A stretch of 64,000 nucleotides of DNA from Candidatus Acetothermia bacterium (GTDB lineage: Bacteria; Bipolaricaulota; Bipolaricaulia; RBG-16-55-9): NCBI GenBank assembly GCA_016201405.1, contig JACQCZ010000005.1, positions 1 to 64,000 on the forward strand, in the 5' to 3' direction. Below, in pieces: positions 15,084 through 23,740 of the stretch. Under the pieces are notes generated by a model, which saw nothing but the letters and a program-made list of their open reading frames with translations, was not told where the DNA came from and made no database searches. A program made the translations under genes and the position numbers. Positions within the stretch are counted from its first letter, which is position 1; every line of letters starts with the position of its first letter.

Positions 15084-17222
15084 ATGGCTGAGATTGACTT
15101 GTCCGTTGGACTAGCCCTCTTTTGGCAGAAATTAGATCATACCCATGCTTATTCGGGACCAGAACTTGCTACGCTAATTCTGTTTGAACTGCCAAATTTT
15201 CGACCCAGGCTTCAGAGCCTTGCAATAACTCAATTCAGTTCTAGGCCAGACGATCCATTTATAGTACGGAAAGATCTAACAGTTTGGCTTAATGAAGTAA
15301 GAACTCTATTCAATATAGACGCCGTCAAGGCACTTGACTTTAAACATCTCTTGATCGGATTGTGGTGGATCGATGATCGAACTCAGGGCGATATTCCACA
15401 ATCATGGATCTCTGAGATTCAAGATTCGATAGAGCCTGATTCAGCTAAGTTTGCTGAAATGCTTACAGATGAAGGCAAACGTTATTTTACAATCTCGCCG
15501 GATCCATCATCGATACCTTATGAGTCTGTCAAAAATGCAAGCGCTGACATGGATGTCGGAGTTGGTCTTAGAACTGAGATAATTGACAGAAAACGTCTTC
15601 TATCAGACCAAGTTCCTTTGCACCTTGATAACCCAGCAGAGATAGATCAGCTGAATCGAGAGGCATTCGCAGATGTACTTTCTATGAGAGTGCGTCGCTT
15701 ATTGAAAGATAGTGCTGAATTAAAGGAACGCTCTTATATGATTCACCTAGAGGGACCATGGGGATCAGGAAAGACTACGCTTCTAAATTTTCTAAAAAAA
15801 AGGCTTTCTGATCCCATTCGGGCACCTTGGGAGCGTTGGGCAGTAATCGAATTTAATGCGTGGCAACATCAGCGACACGACCACCCTTGGTGGTACCTAA
15901 TGGAGCATGTATTCAATGACTCCACAAAACAGATCAAGAAGGATGGGGAACCACAACGAGCACGATGGATTCGGCGATGGCACACCAGGTGGAGATTGTT
16001 CGTTTGCTTTTGGTCAAATTATCTTGCGGCGATCCTAATTGGGCTTGTTAGCATTATATTGTTTTTGATTGGAAAACTCTTACCAGCTTCAGAGACCGGT
16101 CCTGCTGGTAATACTCCTTTCGTAGCGTTTCTCAAGGATCTTAGCTTGTTTCTTGGCAATCTTGGAACAATTTTTGGATTCATCTTAGCTGTGATCCAAT
16201 CTCTTACTCTCAGGTCATCAGATGTAGTCAAACAGTTTTTCGAAAAAGTCGATGACCCTGTTGAAAAGGTTCGCAGGCATTTCAACAAAATGGTAGATCG
16301 AATACAAAATCCTGTCATTGTGTTTATTGATGACCTTGACAGATGCGATGCTTCTTACATCGTCAAGCTGTTGGAAAGTATTCAAACGCTCTTCCGCAAG
16401 AGGATATTTTTCATTGTTGCAGCCGATGGGCGTTGGCTCAGAGCTGCATATGAGTCCGTTTATACAGATTTCAAACAACCAGTAGAAGAATCAGGGAAAC
16501 CAATTGGAGTGCTTTTCTTAGACAAGATCTTTCAATTGTCGGTTGCTTTGCCTTCACTTAGTAAAGAATTACAGCAAGACTATTGGCAGTTATTGCTTCG
16601 CTTCAACTCGGTGAATCAAGAACTGATTGATAAGATCAGGGAATATGTGACAGATGAAGCTAATAGAAACTTGAAAGAAAAGAATAAAGAGGCAGACATA
16701 ATTGACACCTTGGGTGACACCTTGATAATGCCTAGCGTGCTAATGATTGATAATCCATTAAGTGAGAAGCAACTTAACTTACTAATAAAGCAGGGAATTA
16801 TAGGTGCAGTGGTCAGAAGATTGGCTGACGCTGACATTGAACTCGCAAGAATCAACAGATTGCAGCCTTACTTCCCGTTCTTAGAGGCAAACCCTCGTTC
16901 AATGAAGAGGTTCGTCAATGCATACGCAATGGCTCAAGCAGAAGACATCATAACAGAGCGTCAATCCGATTTAAGCGTGTTGGCCCTTTGGACAATCTTG
17001 CGCTTGAGATGGCCATTGTTAGCAGAGCATTTGAGTGATAACCCCGATCATTTGCAGAATATTCTTGATAAGAAGCCTGATACCCTAACGCTTCCAAAGG
17101 ATATTAAGAAGCTGTTCCATAGCAAAGACGTTCAAAATGTAATTAATGGGAAAGCCGAAGGCGTCAACGCTCGATTAACTGTAGAGAGTCTCAAGAAAAT
17201 CCTTGGGCTAAATCAAAATTGA
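15084..17222 (+). CDS. KAP-family P-loop NTPase with two membrane segments
   Basis: A 712-residue protein. Walker A GPWGSGKTT is at 224-232, followed by the KAP-typical EFNAWQHQRHDHPWWYL. Two hydrophobic helices (about 310-332 and 353-373) are inserted between Walker A and Walker B, as usual in this family. Walker B is VFIDDLDRCD (about 412-421). The C terminus is helical. The first 180 residues form a separate domain I do not recognise. KAP NTPases are sporadic, plasmid- and phage-linked, and several act against phage. That role here is inference from family and its mobile-looking context. Confidence 0.85.
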   Translation: MAEIDLSVGLALFWQKLDHTHAYSGPELATLILFELPNFRPRLQSLAITQFSSRPDDPFIVRKDLTVWLNEVRTLFNIDAVKALDFKHLLIGLWWIDDRTQGDIPQSWISEIQDSIEPDSAKFAEMLTDEGKRYFTISPDPSSIPYESVKNASADMDVGVGLRTEIIDRKRLLSDQVPLHLDNPAEIDQLNREAFADVLSMRVRRLLKDSAELKERSYMIHLEGPWGSGKTTLLNFLKKRLSDPIRAPWERWAVIEFNAWQHQRHDHPWWYLMEHVFNDSTKQIKKDGEPQRARWIRRWHTRWRLFVCFWSNYLAAILIGLVSIILFLIGKLLPASETGPAGNTPFVAFLKDLSLFLGNLGTIFGFILAVIQSLTLRSSDVVKQFFEKVDDPVEKVRRHFNKMVDRIQNPVIVFIDDLDRCDASYIVKLLESIQTLFRKRIFFIVAADGRWLRAAYESVYTDFKQPVEESGKPIGVLFLDKIFQLSVALPSLSKELQQDYWQLLLRFNSVNQELIDKIREYVTDEANRNLKEKNKEADIIDTLGDTLIMPSVLMIDNPLSEKQLNLLIKQGIIGAVVRRLADADIELARINRLQPYFPFLEANPRSMKRFVNAYAMAQAEDIITERQSDLSVLALWTILRLRWPLLAEHLSDNPDHLQNILDKKPDTLTLPKDIKKLFHSKDVQNVINGKAEGVNARLTVESLKKILGLNQN

Positions 17223-17304
17223 CCGCCCTGCGGAACATCGCAAGGCTGTCTCGATTCATGGCAATCTCAGCACGATTAAAGCCTCATTCTGACCAGCCTC
17301 TGCA

Positions 17305-18147
17305 TCAGTTCCCCAGCACGACTCCAGTCGTCACTGCTCCTTGCGTTGAAGTGAAGAAGTCTGTGGGCGTGCAGCCGTCAATCACACAGAAGCGAATCTT
17401 GTCTGTGCCCTCTTCGGCCCAATAGACCTTGCCGGCTCCATCGAGTGTGATCTCGGTCGGATTCAATCCCGTTTGGGTCAGAGTAGTTGGAGTGCAGCTG
17501 GCAATCTCGCAGAACCGGATCAGATTTTTGCCATAACTTGTCCAATAGATCTTGCCCTGGCCATCGAGAGCCACTCCCGCCGGCGTGATCTCTCCCGTGG
17601 TCAAGACTGTAATGACACAATTGGCGATCTCACAGAAGTCGATCTTTGCTTCTTTGTGTTGCGCCCAATAGATCTTTCCCTTTCCATCCAGAGCGATGTT
17701 GTATGGATAATCCTCTGTAGAGGTGAGATTGATCGGAGTGCAGGCGGCGATCTCACAGAAACGTATCTTCGCTCCATTCGATTCAGACCAATAGATCTTG
17801 CCTGCGCCGTCCAAGGCGATGGAGGACGGGAGTTTACCCGTTGAGGTCAGAGTAGTTGGAGTGCAGCTCGCGATCTCGCAGAAGCGGATTTTGCTGGTCG
17901 CCCACTCGGTCCAGTAAATTTTGCCATTTCCATCGAGCGCAATTCCGACGGGTGCTGTGTTGGGAATGACCGCTAGATTTATAGGTGTGCAATTCGCAAG
18001 CTCGCAAGAACGCACTTTATTGGCACCATACTCTGTCCAATAGATCTTGGTCGGAGCGGCGGGATCACCCACCAGCCCCAAGGTGATGAAGCCGGAGCAG
18101 AGCGCGGCAATCGTGATGTACTTGAAGCATCCCATCAATCTTGGCAT
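17305..18147 (-). CDS. Secreted six-bladed YWTD-type propeller with a cysteine pair in each blade
   Basis: A 280-residue protein with a signal peptide (MPRLMGCFKYITIAALCSGF). Six repeats of about 40 residues follow, each GKIYWTE-type then IRFCEIASCTP then IALDG. Six units make exactly one YWTD propeller, the LDL-receptor class B fold. Each unit carries C-x4-C, which is not typical of that fold. The start has AAGGAGAG about 6 nt upstream. TTGTCT/TAGATT spaced 17 nt, further upstream at about 18189-18217, is a possible promoter. It probably works outside the cytoplasm; ligand unknown. Confidence 0.8.
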   Translation of the reverse strand: MPRLMGCFKYITIAALCSGFITLGLVGDPAAPTKIYWTEYGANKVRSCELANCTPINLAVIPNTAPVGIALDGNGKIYWTEWATSKIRFCEIASCTPTTLTSTGKLPSSIALDGAGKIYWSESNGAKIRFCEIAACTPINLTSTEDYPYNIALDGKGKIYWAQHKEAKIDFCEIANCVITVLTTGEITPAGVALDGQGKIYWTSYGKNLIRFCEIASCTPTTLTQTGLNPTEITLDGAGKVYWAEEGTDKIRFCVIDGCTPTDFFTSTQGAVTTGVVLGN

Positions 18148-18381
18148 AGAGACTCTCCTTAATGAAGCCCCAGATGAAGTCAGGTTTTTGAGATAAAAAT
18201 CTACTCTCTTTCTTCACAAAAGACAACTCTTCAGAGGTCGTGTAGACATCGGCAAAGCATTATTCGCAGGCCGGTTGCCCTCGGCTTGATGGCGACTCAA
18301 CGTGTCTGACGCAGAAGAGAGAATGGGACGCAGAGCGTATTTCCGGGGCTTCATGAATGTTCAGCGGCTTTCGTGGCTCAT

Positions 18382-18696
18382 CTATTTTGTCGCAACGGAG
18401 CCCTTCATCTTGAAGACCTTCTTCGGTTTCCACTGGGTAAGCTCCTGCTGCGCATCAAAGAAGTCCACATTGCGCTGGGCGTTCATCCACAGCTCTGGGG
18501 TCGTATCAAAGACGGCGGCCAGCTTCATCGCCGTGACAGGCGTGATGCGCGCTTTCCCATTGACAATGTTGCTCCAGTGTTTGCTCGACAGCCCAGTCGC
18601 AAGAGCCAGAGCGCGATAGGTCACCCTTCGTGGCTTCAAATAATTCTTCTTCAGCATCTCGCCCGGGTGAGTGGGTCTTCGATTCTTGGGGATCAT
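18382..18696 (-). CDS. higA: HigA-type antitoxin (XRE family)
   Basis: A 104-residue helix-turn-helix protein. RRPTHPGEMLKKNYLKP is the HigA/VapI signature beginning, and NGKARITPVTAMKLAAVFDTTPELWMNAQRN follows. It neutralises the HigB RNase and represses the operon. The ATG at 18696 is preferred over one at 18732 because AAAGGAG lies 5 nt before it. It follows higB by 19 nt on the same strand, the usual toxin-first higBA order. Confidence 0.9.
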   Translation of the reverse strand: MIPKNRRPTHPGEMLKKNYLKPRRVTYRALALATGLSSKHWSNIVNGKARITPVTAMKLAAVFDTTPELWMNAQRNVDFFDAQQELTQWKPKKVFKMKGSVATK

Positions 18697-18715
18697 CTCG
18701 GCTCCTTTCGCATTT

Positions 18716-18994
18716 CTAGTGATAATCTTCATACGTGAGATGATAGACGTCTTCTCCGTCCCACTTAAAACAGACTCTGTAATTTCCGCTCACACTCATG
18801 GCGTACTCATCTTTTCTCACTCCGTGCAAGGAGTGAGAGTCAAACTGTCCGTTGCAATCAGAGAGTTCTCCAATCGCATTCAGGAAGTCCAGAATCTCGC
18901 AGATCTTCTTGTGATGGGCTCTCTTGATCTTGGAGGTCTTGCCCATATGGAAGAGTTCTTCAAGACCTTTTGCGTGAAAACGCCTGATCGACAC
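18716..18994 (-). CDS. higB: HigB-type toxin (RelE superfamily)
   Basis: A 92-residue RelE-fold mRNA interferase. KGLEELFHMGKTSKI, LHGVRKDEYAMSVSGNYRVCFKW and VYHLTYEDYH match HigB (R-x-C-F and the terminal Y-x-D-Y-H). It starts at GTG 18994. The only good promoter ends 7 nt before this codon, so the mRNA may be leaderless. It cleaves mRNA at the ribosome and is held in check by HigA. Confidence 0.9.
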   Translation of the reverse strand: MSIRRFHAKGLEELFHMGKTSKIKRAHHKKICEILDFLNAIGELSDCNGQFDSHSLHGVRKDEYAMSVSGNYRVCFKWDGEDVYHLTYEDYH

Positions 18995-19000
18995 AATGCG

Positions 19001-19029
19001 ATGTTACCCTAAAGGTAGCGGGATGTAAA
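19001..19029 (-). promoter_or_regulatory. higBA promoter with overlapping palindrome
   Basis: The minus strand has TTTACA (19024-19029), 17 nt, then TAACAT (19001-19006). A small palindrome TACC-N5-GGTA (19005-19017) lies over the -10 and spacer, a fitting operator for HigA autorepression. Confidence 0.6.
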
Positions 19030-19046
19030 GAGGATGTGAAACAGGC

Positions 19047-19808
19047 TCATGCCTTCAAATGATAGCCCCGGTGAAAGAGCACCAGCGCGAGCGAGACAAA
19101 GATCAGTGCCAGAATTCCTGTCAGCAAGAGCCCTGATTCAACAGAGATTTCGGTGGTGCCGATCATCGCCGCGCGCAGACCGCCAATGATCGTCGTGAAG
19201 GGATTGATCTCGGTGATCGTCTTTAGGAGCGGCGCGCTCTGCAGCATCTCCAGCGAATAAAAGACTCCACCCAGCAAAACGAGCGGATCGAGAAAGAAGA
19301 CCGTAATGACGTTGACGCCCTCCCAGCCATGTGTCCAGAGCCCAGCGATGCTCCCGAGCGCTGCAAATCCCATCGAGGCGAGGAGCAGATAGAGCAAGGT
19401 GAAGAGCGGCTCCTGCACCTGAAATCCGAGCACAAGCCAAGCCGTCAAGCTGATCAATGTGCCAACAACCAGACCGCGCAGCATGCCCGCCAGAATCACC
19501 GCCAGCGCAATCTGAGAAGTGGCCAGCGGACTGGACAAGACATCGGCAATATTGCCGTAAAGTCTGGATTGCAGAATGCTAAAGGCCGGATTGTAGAACG
19601 AATTTGTGATGACCGAGACGAGTATGAGACCGGGCATCATGAAGCGGGTGTAGCTCTGCCCTTCCACCAGCCCGAGCCGCGTCGCGAGCGCCACTCCGAA
19701 GATCATGATGTACAGAATTACCGAAGTCGCCGACGGGGCGATGGTGTTGAGCGCGTCCTGCATAAAGCGGGCCACCTCGCGCTTAAAGTAGGTGTAGAAG
19801 CCGATCAT
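19047..19808 (-). CDS. ABC-2 type transporter permease (YadH/NodJ-like)
   Basis: A 253-residue protein with six predicted membrane helices: a first at about 24-44 (after the amphipathic FYTYFKREVARFMQDA), then helices around 58, 102, 130, 168 and 226. FFLDPLVLLGGVFYSLEMLQ and INPFTTIIGGLRA match the ABC-2 exporter family. It pairs with the ATPase encoded 16 nt upstream to export a hydrophobic or polysaccharide-like substrate, or to act in drug resistance. Substrate unknown. Confidence 0.9.
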   Translation of the reverse strand: MIGFYTYFKREVARFMQDALNTIAPSATSVILYIMIFGVALATRLGLVEGQSYTRFMMPGLILVSVITNSFYNPAFSILQSRLYGNIADVLSSPLATSQIALAVILAGMLRGLVVGTLISLTAWLVLGFQVQEPLFTLLYLLLASMGFAALGSIAGLWTHGWEGVNVITVFFLDPLVLLGGVFYSLEMLQSAPLLKTITEINPFTTIIGGLRAAMIGTTEISVESGLLLTGILALIFVSLALVLFHRGYHLKA

Positions 19809-19824
19809 CTAGCTCACTCTCATT

Positions 19825-20760
19825 TCACGGATACCTCGTCTTATCTGTGCTCGTGAGTTGTAGAAAGACATCTTCGAGACGGGCTCTCTTCTGTTCGACG
19901 GAGATAATTTTATAGCTGTGTTGCACCAGACTCACTAAGGCATTCATGACCTGAGGATCGCTCAGCGAGCCTTGCAGACAGAGACAATCTTCATCCAAGT
20001 GCGGGCTAAATTTGTCCAGACCTTCCGGAATCGCTTTCAAGAGCGGATCCGTGCGGATCTCCAATTGATCGGGCAGGATCTTTGTAATCAGCTCATGCGG
20101 CGATCCGGTTGCAACCAGACCTCCATTGTGGAGGATGGCGATTCGCTTGCAGAGCTGCTCGGCCTCTTCCAGGTAATGTGTAGTAAGCAAGATCGTCTTG
20201 CCTGCTTTGTTGAGCGCCGTCATGCGCTCCCAGATGTGGTGGCGCAAGGCTACATCCACACCGGCCGTCGGCTCATCCAGAATGAGAATGGGCGGATCAT
20301 GGATGAGCGCTTTGGCCAGAATAAGACGGCGCTTCATGCCTCCGGAGAGCTCGACAACGTTGGACTTCCGCTTCTCCCAGAGGCCGAACTCCTGAAGCAG
20401 CGCATCGGCCCGTTTTGTCGCTTCCCGTGGGGCGATGCCAAAGTATCCGGCCTGATAGACAAGAATCTGCATGACATTCAGAAATGACGAATCCAAGACC
20501 TCTTCCTGTGGCGCGATGCCCACCTGCGCGTGCGCCAGGCGATACTGTTTGATGGCGTCAAAGCCATTGACGAGCACGCTGCCCGAGGTGGGGCGGACGA
20601 GTCCGGCGATGACGTTGATGCTTGTCGTTTTTCCAGCGCCGTTGAGCCCGAGCAGTCCCATAAATTCGCCGCGCTGCACATCGAGGCTGAGCCCTTTGAG
20701 GGCTTCGACATGGCCCGCATACGTTTTATGAAGGTTCTGGAAAGAGATGGCGCATTCCAT
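19825..20760 (-). CDS. ABC transporter ATP-binding protein (YadG-like)
   Basis: A 311-residue ATPase: Walker A GLNGAGKTTSIN (about 37-48), Q-loop near PQEEVLD, signature ELSGGMKRRL, Walker B ILILDEPTAGVD and H-loop LTTHYLEEAE. The roughly 80-residue C-terminal extension is usual for ABC-2 drug/polysaccharide exporters. It is first in a two-gene operon with the permease. Confidence 0.93.
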   Translation of the reverse strand: MECAISFQNLHKTYAGHVEALKGLSLDVQRGEFMGLLGLNGAGKTTSINVIAGLVRPTSGSVLVNGFDAIKQYRLAHAQVGIAPQEEVLDSSFLNVMQILVYQAGYFGIAPREATKRADALLQEFGLWEKRKSNVVELSGGMKRRLILAKALIHDPPILILDEPTAGVDVALRHHIWERMTALNKAGKTILLTTHYLEEAEQLCKRIAILHNGGLVATGSPHELITKILPDQLEIRTDPLLKAIPEGLDKFSPHLDEDCLCLQGSLSDPQVMNALVSLVQHSYKIISVEQKRARLEDVFLQLTSTDKTRYP

Positions 20761-20860
20761 GATGGCGAGCTTTGATTATATGTGCACATGGGTGCTGGCA
20801 CAAAGAGTCATGAGAATTTCAAGTGAGGCATCACTAGCTGCGTCCTATAGATACTTAGAT

Positions 20861-21105
20861 TCCTGGATTCCGGGTCTGCGCTTCGCTCCACCCGGAATGA
20901 CAACCTTGTAAACTCCAAACATCTCTGCTCGTATGTCTGTCATTCCTGCGAAAGCAGGAATCCAGTCTCTTTCTATATTTGAGCAGGATTCGCAAAGCCC
21001 TGGATTCCGGGTCTCCGCTTCGCTCCGCCCGGAATGACAACTTTATAGAAGCCTGTCATTCGTTCCTGGGATCACGCCCGGGGCAGGCTCCAACTGGAAT
21101 CCAGG
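20861..21105. repeat. Cluster of four dispersed palindromic repeats (GGATTCC...GGAATGAC type)
   Basis: The 386-bp gap between the ABC operon and the DUF6883 gene is largely filled by four imperfect copies of a mobile-looking palindrome: 20861-20902, 20938-20965, about 20999-21039 and 21054-21105. Each has ATTCC and GGAAT arms around a hairpin core; the first and third share CCGGGTCTsCGCTTCGCTCC. Such elements occur between genes in many bacteria. I see no gene in this gap. Confidence 0.8.
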
Positions 21106-21146
21106 AATTTTTGAATCACGCATGATTTCTCAGCTAAAATTAGGCT

Positions 21147-21488
21147 ATGCGTTTGCCAAACGCTGAAGATGCGATCATCCCCAAAGAGAAGATTTGTGGG
21201 TACCTGCTCTCTTCGACGCATCCGCTGGGGCGTTACAAGGCAGTCTTCTTCGAGAAATTGGGATATCATCAAGCAAATTGGAAAGAGTTTGAGAAGGACT
21301 TACGAGAGCAGCATCTGACTGAGAGTGCAGAGAAAGTTGGCATGAGTCCCGATGGAATGAAGTTTAGAATTGCTGCGCCTTTAATCGGCCCGAGTGGAAA
21401 GAGAGCTAAGCTTGTGACAATCTGGATCGTTGAGAGTAAGATGAGCCGGCCAAGATTGGTGACTGCATATCCTGGAGGTGAGCCATGA
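21147..21488 (+). CDS. DUF6883-like protein, putative toxin partner
   Basis: A 113-residue protein: LPNAEDAIIPKEKICGYLLSS near the start, then LGRYKAVFFEKLGY and a C-terminal WIVESKMSRPRLVTAYPG. This is the DUF6883 pattern (KxxxYLL..HPxGxxKAxFF). Family members are small and usually precede a DUF4926 protein, as here, in pairs that look like toxin-antitoxin modules. I know of no defined activity, so the toxin role is inference. It ends in an ATGA overlap with the next gene. Confidence 0.75.
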   Translation: MRLPNAEDAIIPKEKICGYLLSSTHPLGRYKAVFFEKLGYHQANWKEFEKDLREQHLTESAEKVGMSPDGMKFRIAAPLIGPSGKRAKLVTIWIVESKMSRPRLVTAYPGGEP

Positions 21489-21718
21489 GCTTCAAATCTC
21501 TCGAAGTTGTTGTCTTGAAGCGGGACCTGGCTGAGCACAATCTCAAAACGGGCGATCTCGGCACCATTGTCGAGGTCTATGACTCAGGGGATGTTGAGGT
21601 GGAGTTTATCACTGCCAATGGGATGACGAAGGCCATCATAACGCTGATTCATAGCGATATTCGAAATGTGAAGCCAACCGACATGCTCGCCGTTCGGTCG
21701 CTCCAACCCGCCCGCTAA
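21485..21718 (+). CDS. DUF4926 domain protein, putative antitoxin partner
   Basis: A 77-residue protein. VVVLKRDLAEHNLKTGDLGTIVEVY and VEVEFITANGMTKAIITL are the SH3-like DUF4926 signature. It is coupled to the preceding gene by ATGA and probably forms a complex with its product. It overlaps the convergent rsfS stop by 4 nt, so no separate terminator fits here. Confidence 0.8.
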   Translation: MSFKSLEVVVLKRDLAEHNLKTGDLGTIVEVYDSGDVEVEFITANGMTKAIITLIHSDIRNVKPTDMLAVRSLQPAR

Positions 21719-22050
21719 TCTTTTTTGGGCCAGAGCGGCTCGCCAAAGAGTCCTTCGAGATCATAGAAGAGGCGGGTCGCCTCCTCAAAGATGTGGATAA
21801 TAAAATCGCCGTAGTCCATCACGATCCAGGCGCTGTTGTTCGAGCCCTCCACGGCCAGAGGCTTCACCTTGAGATTCTTTTCCAGATTGCTGGCAATGGC
21901 GCGCAGCTTGCGGGCATTGTCCGCGCTGGTGAGGATGATGTAATCCACCGCGAGCGGCGACTCTTCTGCGTCATAGATTAAGGTCTTCTCGCCCTTTTTT
22001 TCTTCAATCAGTTTCAGGATCTTTTTCAAGATGGGCTTGAGCTGCGCCAC
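21715..22050 (-). CDS. rsfS: Ribosomal silencing factor RsfS
   Basis: A 111-residue Iojap/YbeB protein: PLAVDYIILTSADNARKLRAIASNLEK and AWIVMDYGDFIIHIFEEATRLFYDLEGLF are diagnostic. It binds L14 (uL14) and blocks 50S-30S joining when nutrients are short. The GTG at 22050 is taken as start, though its ribosome site is poor. The frame stays open back to the stop of the preceding LCP gene, so the true start may be slightly upstream. It lies 51 nt after the LCP gene, a common pairing. Confidence 0.93.
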   Translation of the reverse strand: MAQLKPILKKILKLIEEKKGEKTLIYDAEESPLAVDYIILTSADNARKLRAIASNLEKNLKVKPLAVEGSNNSAWIVMDYGDFIIHIFEEATRLFYDLEGLFGEPLWPKKD

Positions 22051-22101
22051 CTTGGGTTTGGTCGCCGACTTTCTCAGTTCTGCTTCATCCTCTCGTCCTT
22101 C

Positions 22102-23466
22102 TTAGTGACCACCCGTCGATCCCGTTGGCGTTGTTTGCTGCGTTGCCGGTGGAGTCGTCTTGACTCCCGCATCTTGCGCCACAGGCCCTGCGAGGGGTGT
22201 GCCAGCTCCAAGGATAAGCACCAGATCAGCCGTATTCAAGTCCACGCCCCTATCATTGGGGGGGATGCGAGTCGTCAACAGCATCTTGGCCGTCGCTTTG
22301 TAGCGATCTCCTTCTGAGAAGGTGACGCCATCGGGCGGCGGGAGCTGGGCAAATTGATCCGGCGTGACAATCTGAATATTCGGGTCTTTGAGGGCGCTGG
22401 CTAATCGCTGCGCTTTGCTGGTGTCGCCGCTGATATTGACGATGTAGCTGGTTTGATAATCATAGACTTGGTCGGGGGTATTCCAGTATGCAATTGCGTC
22501 GAAGCTTTGGGAAGTCAGATAATCAAAGCCCTTTTTGGCGAGCCCTTGTCCCCTGGTGGGATTCTTAGGATCTTTGGGATAGCCATTGAGCACAATCACT
22601 TTGACATCGCTGTTGGTCAAGATCTGCTTGTTGTTGAAAAATTCATCAATCCTCGCCGACGTCTCTAGCGGCGACTGGATGAAGTAGCTCACATTGCCAA
22701 TCATCTGAGCTTGACCCGGAATGGTCGAGAACTTCATGTTCTGCGTCGTAAATCCCTTGACTCGTCCCACCAGTCTGTAGAGATCGACCGAGCTGATATT
22801 GGTCTTGACAAATTGCAGAGCGGCTGTGACCCAATTCTTAATCTGATCGACGCCCTGATTTTGTGACAGCTTCTGGGCAAGCAGACCCAAAAATTGCTGC
22901 TGGCGCTGAATGCGTCCCAAATCCTCGTTGGTGGATGAGTCGCGGTAGCGCAGATATTGGACGGCCTGAGAGCCATTCAGCATCTGCGTTCCGGCAGCCA
23001 AGTTGATGACTAAGCTCTGACTTTTGTCCGTATAATTCATTGCTTTGGGAATTGTGACTTGCACCCCGCCGACAGAATCGACGAGCTGACTGACGCCTGC
23101 AAAATCGGCCACAATATACGAATGGACGGGCAGCCCATAGAGATCCGAGACGAGCTGTGTTGTTAATTCGGGACCGCCAGCGGCATAGGCCTCATTGATC
23201 TTGTGTGAAGTGCCATCGGCAAACTTGACTTGCAGATCGCGCGGGATGGAGAGCAATTTGAGGGACTGGTCTTCGAGCTTGGCCAGAATTATGGTATCCG
23301 TTCTGCGGACCTGATCGACCTGATCGAGCCCCATAAACAAGACGTAGTCGTTGCTGGCCAGTGTTGTTGGTCCTTGTCTGCTCTCGCCCTTGTACCACCA
23401 ATAGATGGTCAAACCGGCCAATAAAAAGACGGCTGAAATGACGCCAAGAAAAAGTTTATTCCTCAC
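22102..23466 (-). CDS. LytR-CpsA-Psr (LCP) family protein with LytR C-terminal domain
   Basis: A 454-residue protein: N-terminal membrane anchor (about 6-23), then the LCP catalytic domain. That domain includes DQVRRTDTIILAKL, SIPRDLQVKF, HKINEAYAAGGPE and YLRYRDSSTNEDLGRIQRQQQFL, which hold the Arg and Asp residues that bind the polyprenyl pyrophosphate. A LytR_C domain follows (about 300-390). LCP enzymes transfer glycopolymers from lipid carriers to peptidoglycan or protein. The GTG start has AGAGGAG 8 nt upstream. It is first in an operon with rsfS. Confidence 0.92.
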   Translation of the reverse strand: MRNKLFLGVISAVFLLAGLTIYWWYKGESRQGPTTLASNDYVLFMGLDQVDQVRRTDTIILAKLEDQSLKLLSIPRDLQVKFADGTSHKINEAYAAGGPELTTQLVSDLYGLPVHSYIVADFAGVSQLVDSVGGVQVTIPKAMNYTDKSQSLVINLAAGTQMLNGSQAVQYLRYRDSSTNEDLGRIQRQQQFLGLLAQKLSQNQGVDQIKNWVTAALQFVKTNISSVDLYRLVGRVKGFTTQNMKFSTIPGQAQMIGNVSYFIQSPLETSARIDEFFNNKQILTNSDVKVIVLNGYPKDPKNPTRGQGLAKKGFDYLTSQSFDAIAYWNTPDQVYDYQTSYIVNISGDTSKAQRLASALKDPNIQIVTPDQFAQLPPPDGVTFSEGDRYKATAKMLLTTRIPPNDRGVDLNTADLVLILGAGTPLAGPVAQDAGVKTTPPATQQTTPTGSTGGH

Positions 23467-23740
23467 GATAATCTCCTCTCACGTCTCTTTTGTAGAGTGC
23501 CTCTGAGCCCAGTGTCAAGGACAAGTGGGATGGAGGATTGGGTCGAATGTCTCTGAACTCTTCCAAAACTTTTCTACCCTCTGTCTGTAGATGATCCAGC
23601 AAGGAAGCATTGGAAATTCAGGGGACAAACGTCCCGGGAGAATGTCGCAAAGGATGCGGATAAAAGTGCCTAGTGTCAGGGTCCGAATCTCGGAAATGCC
23701 CTTTATAATGTAATTTTAAGAGTAAGCGAGGAGGATCAGG

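Noticed and set aside
18302..18738. Plus-strand frames opposite higA
   Set aside because: Shadow of the HigA gene, whose family and ribosome site are clear.
20861..21105. CRISPR array
   Set aside because: The repeats are themselves long palindromes of unequal length with irregular spacing, and no cas genes are near.
23620..23633. GGGAC/GTCCC hairpin upstream of prkA as a riboswitch or terminator
   Set aside because: The stem is 5 bp with no T-tract or conserved flanking elements.
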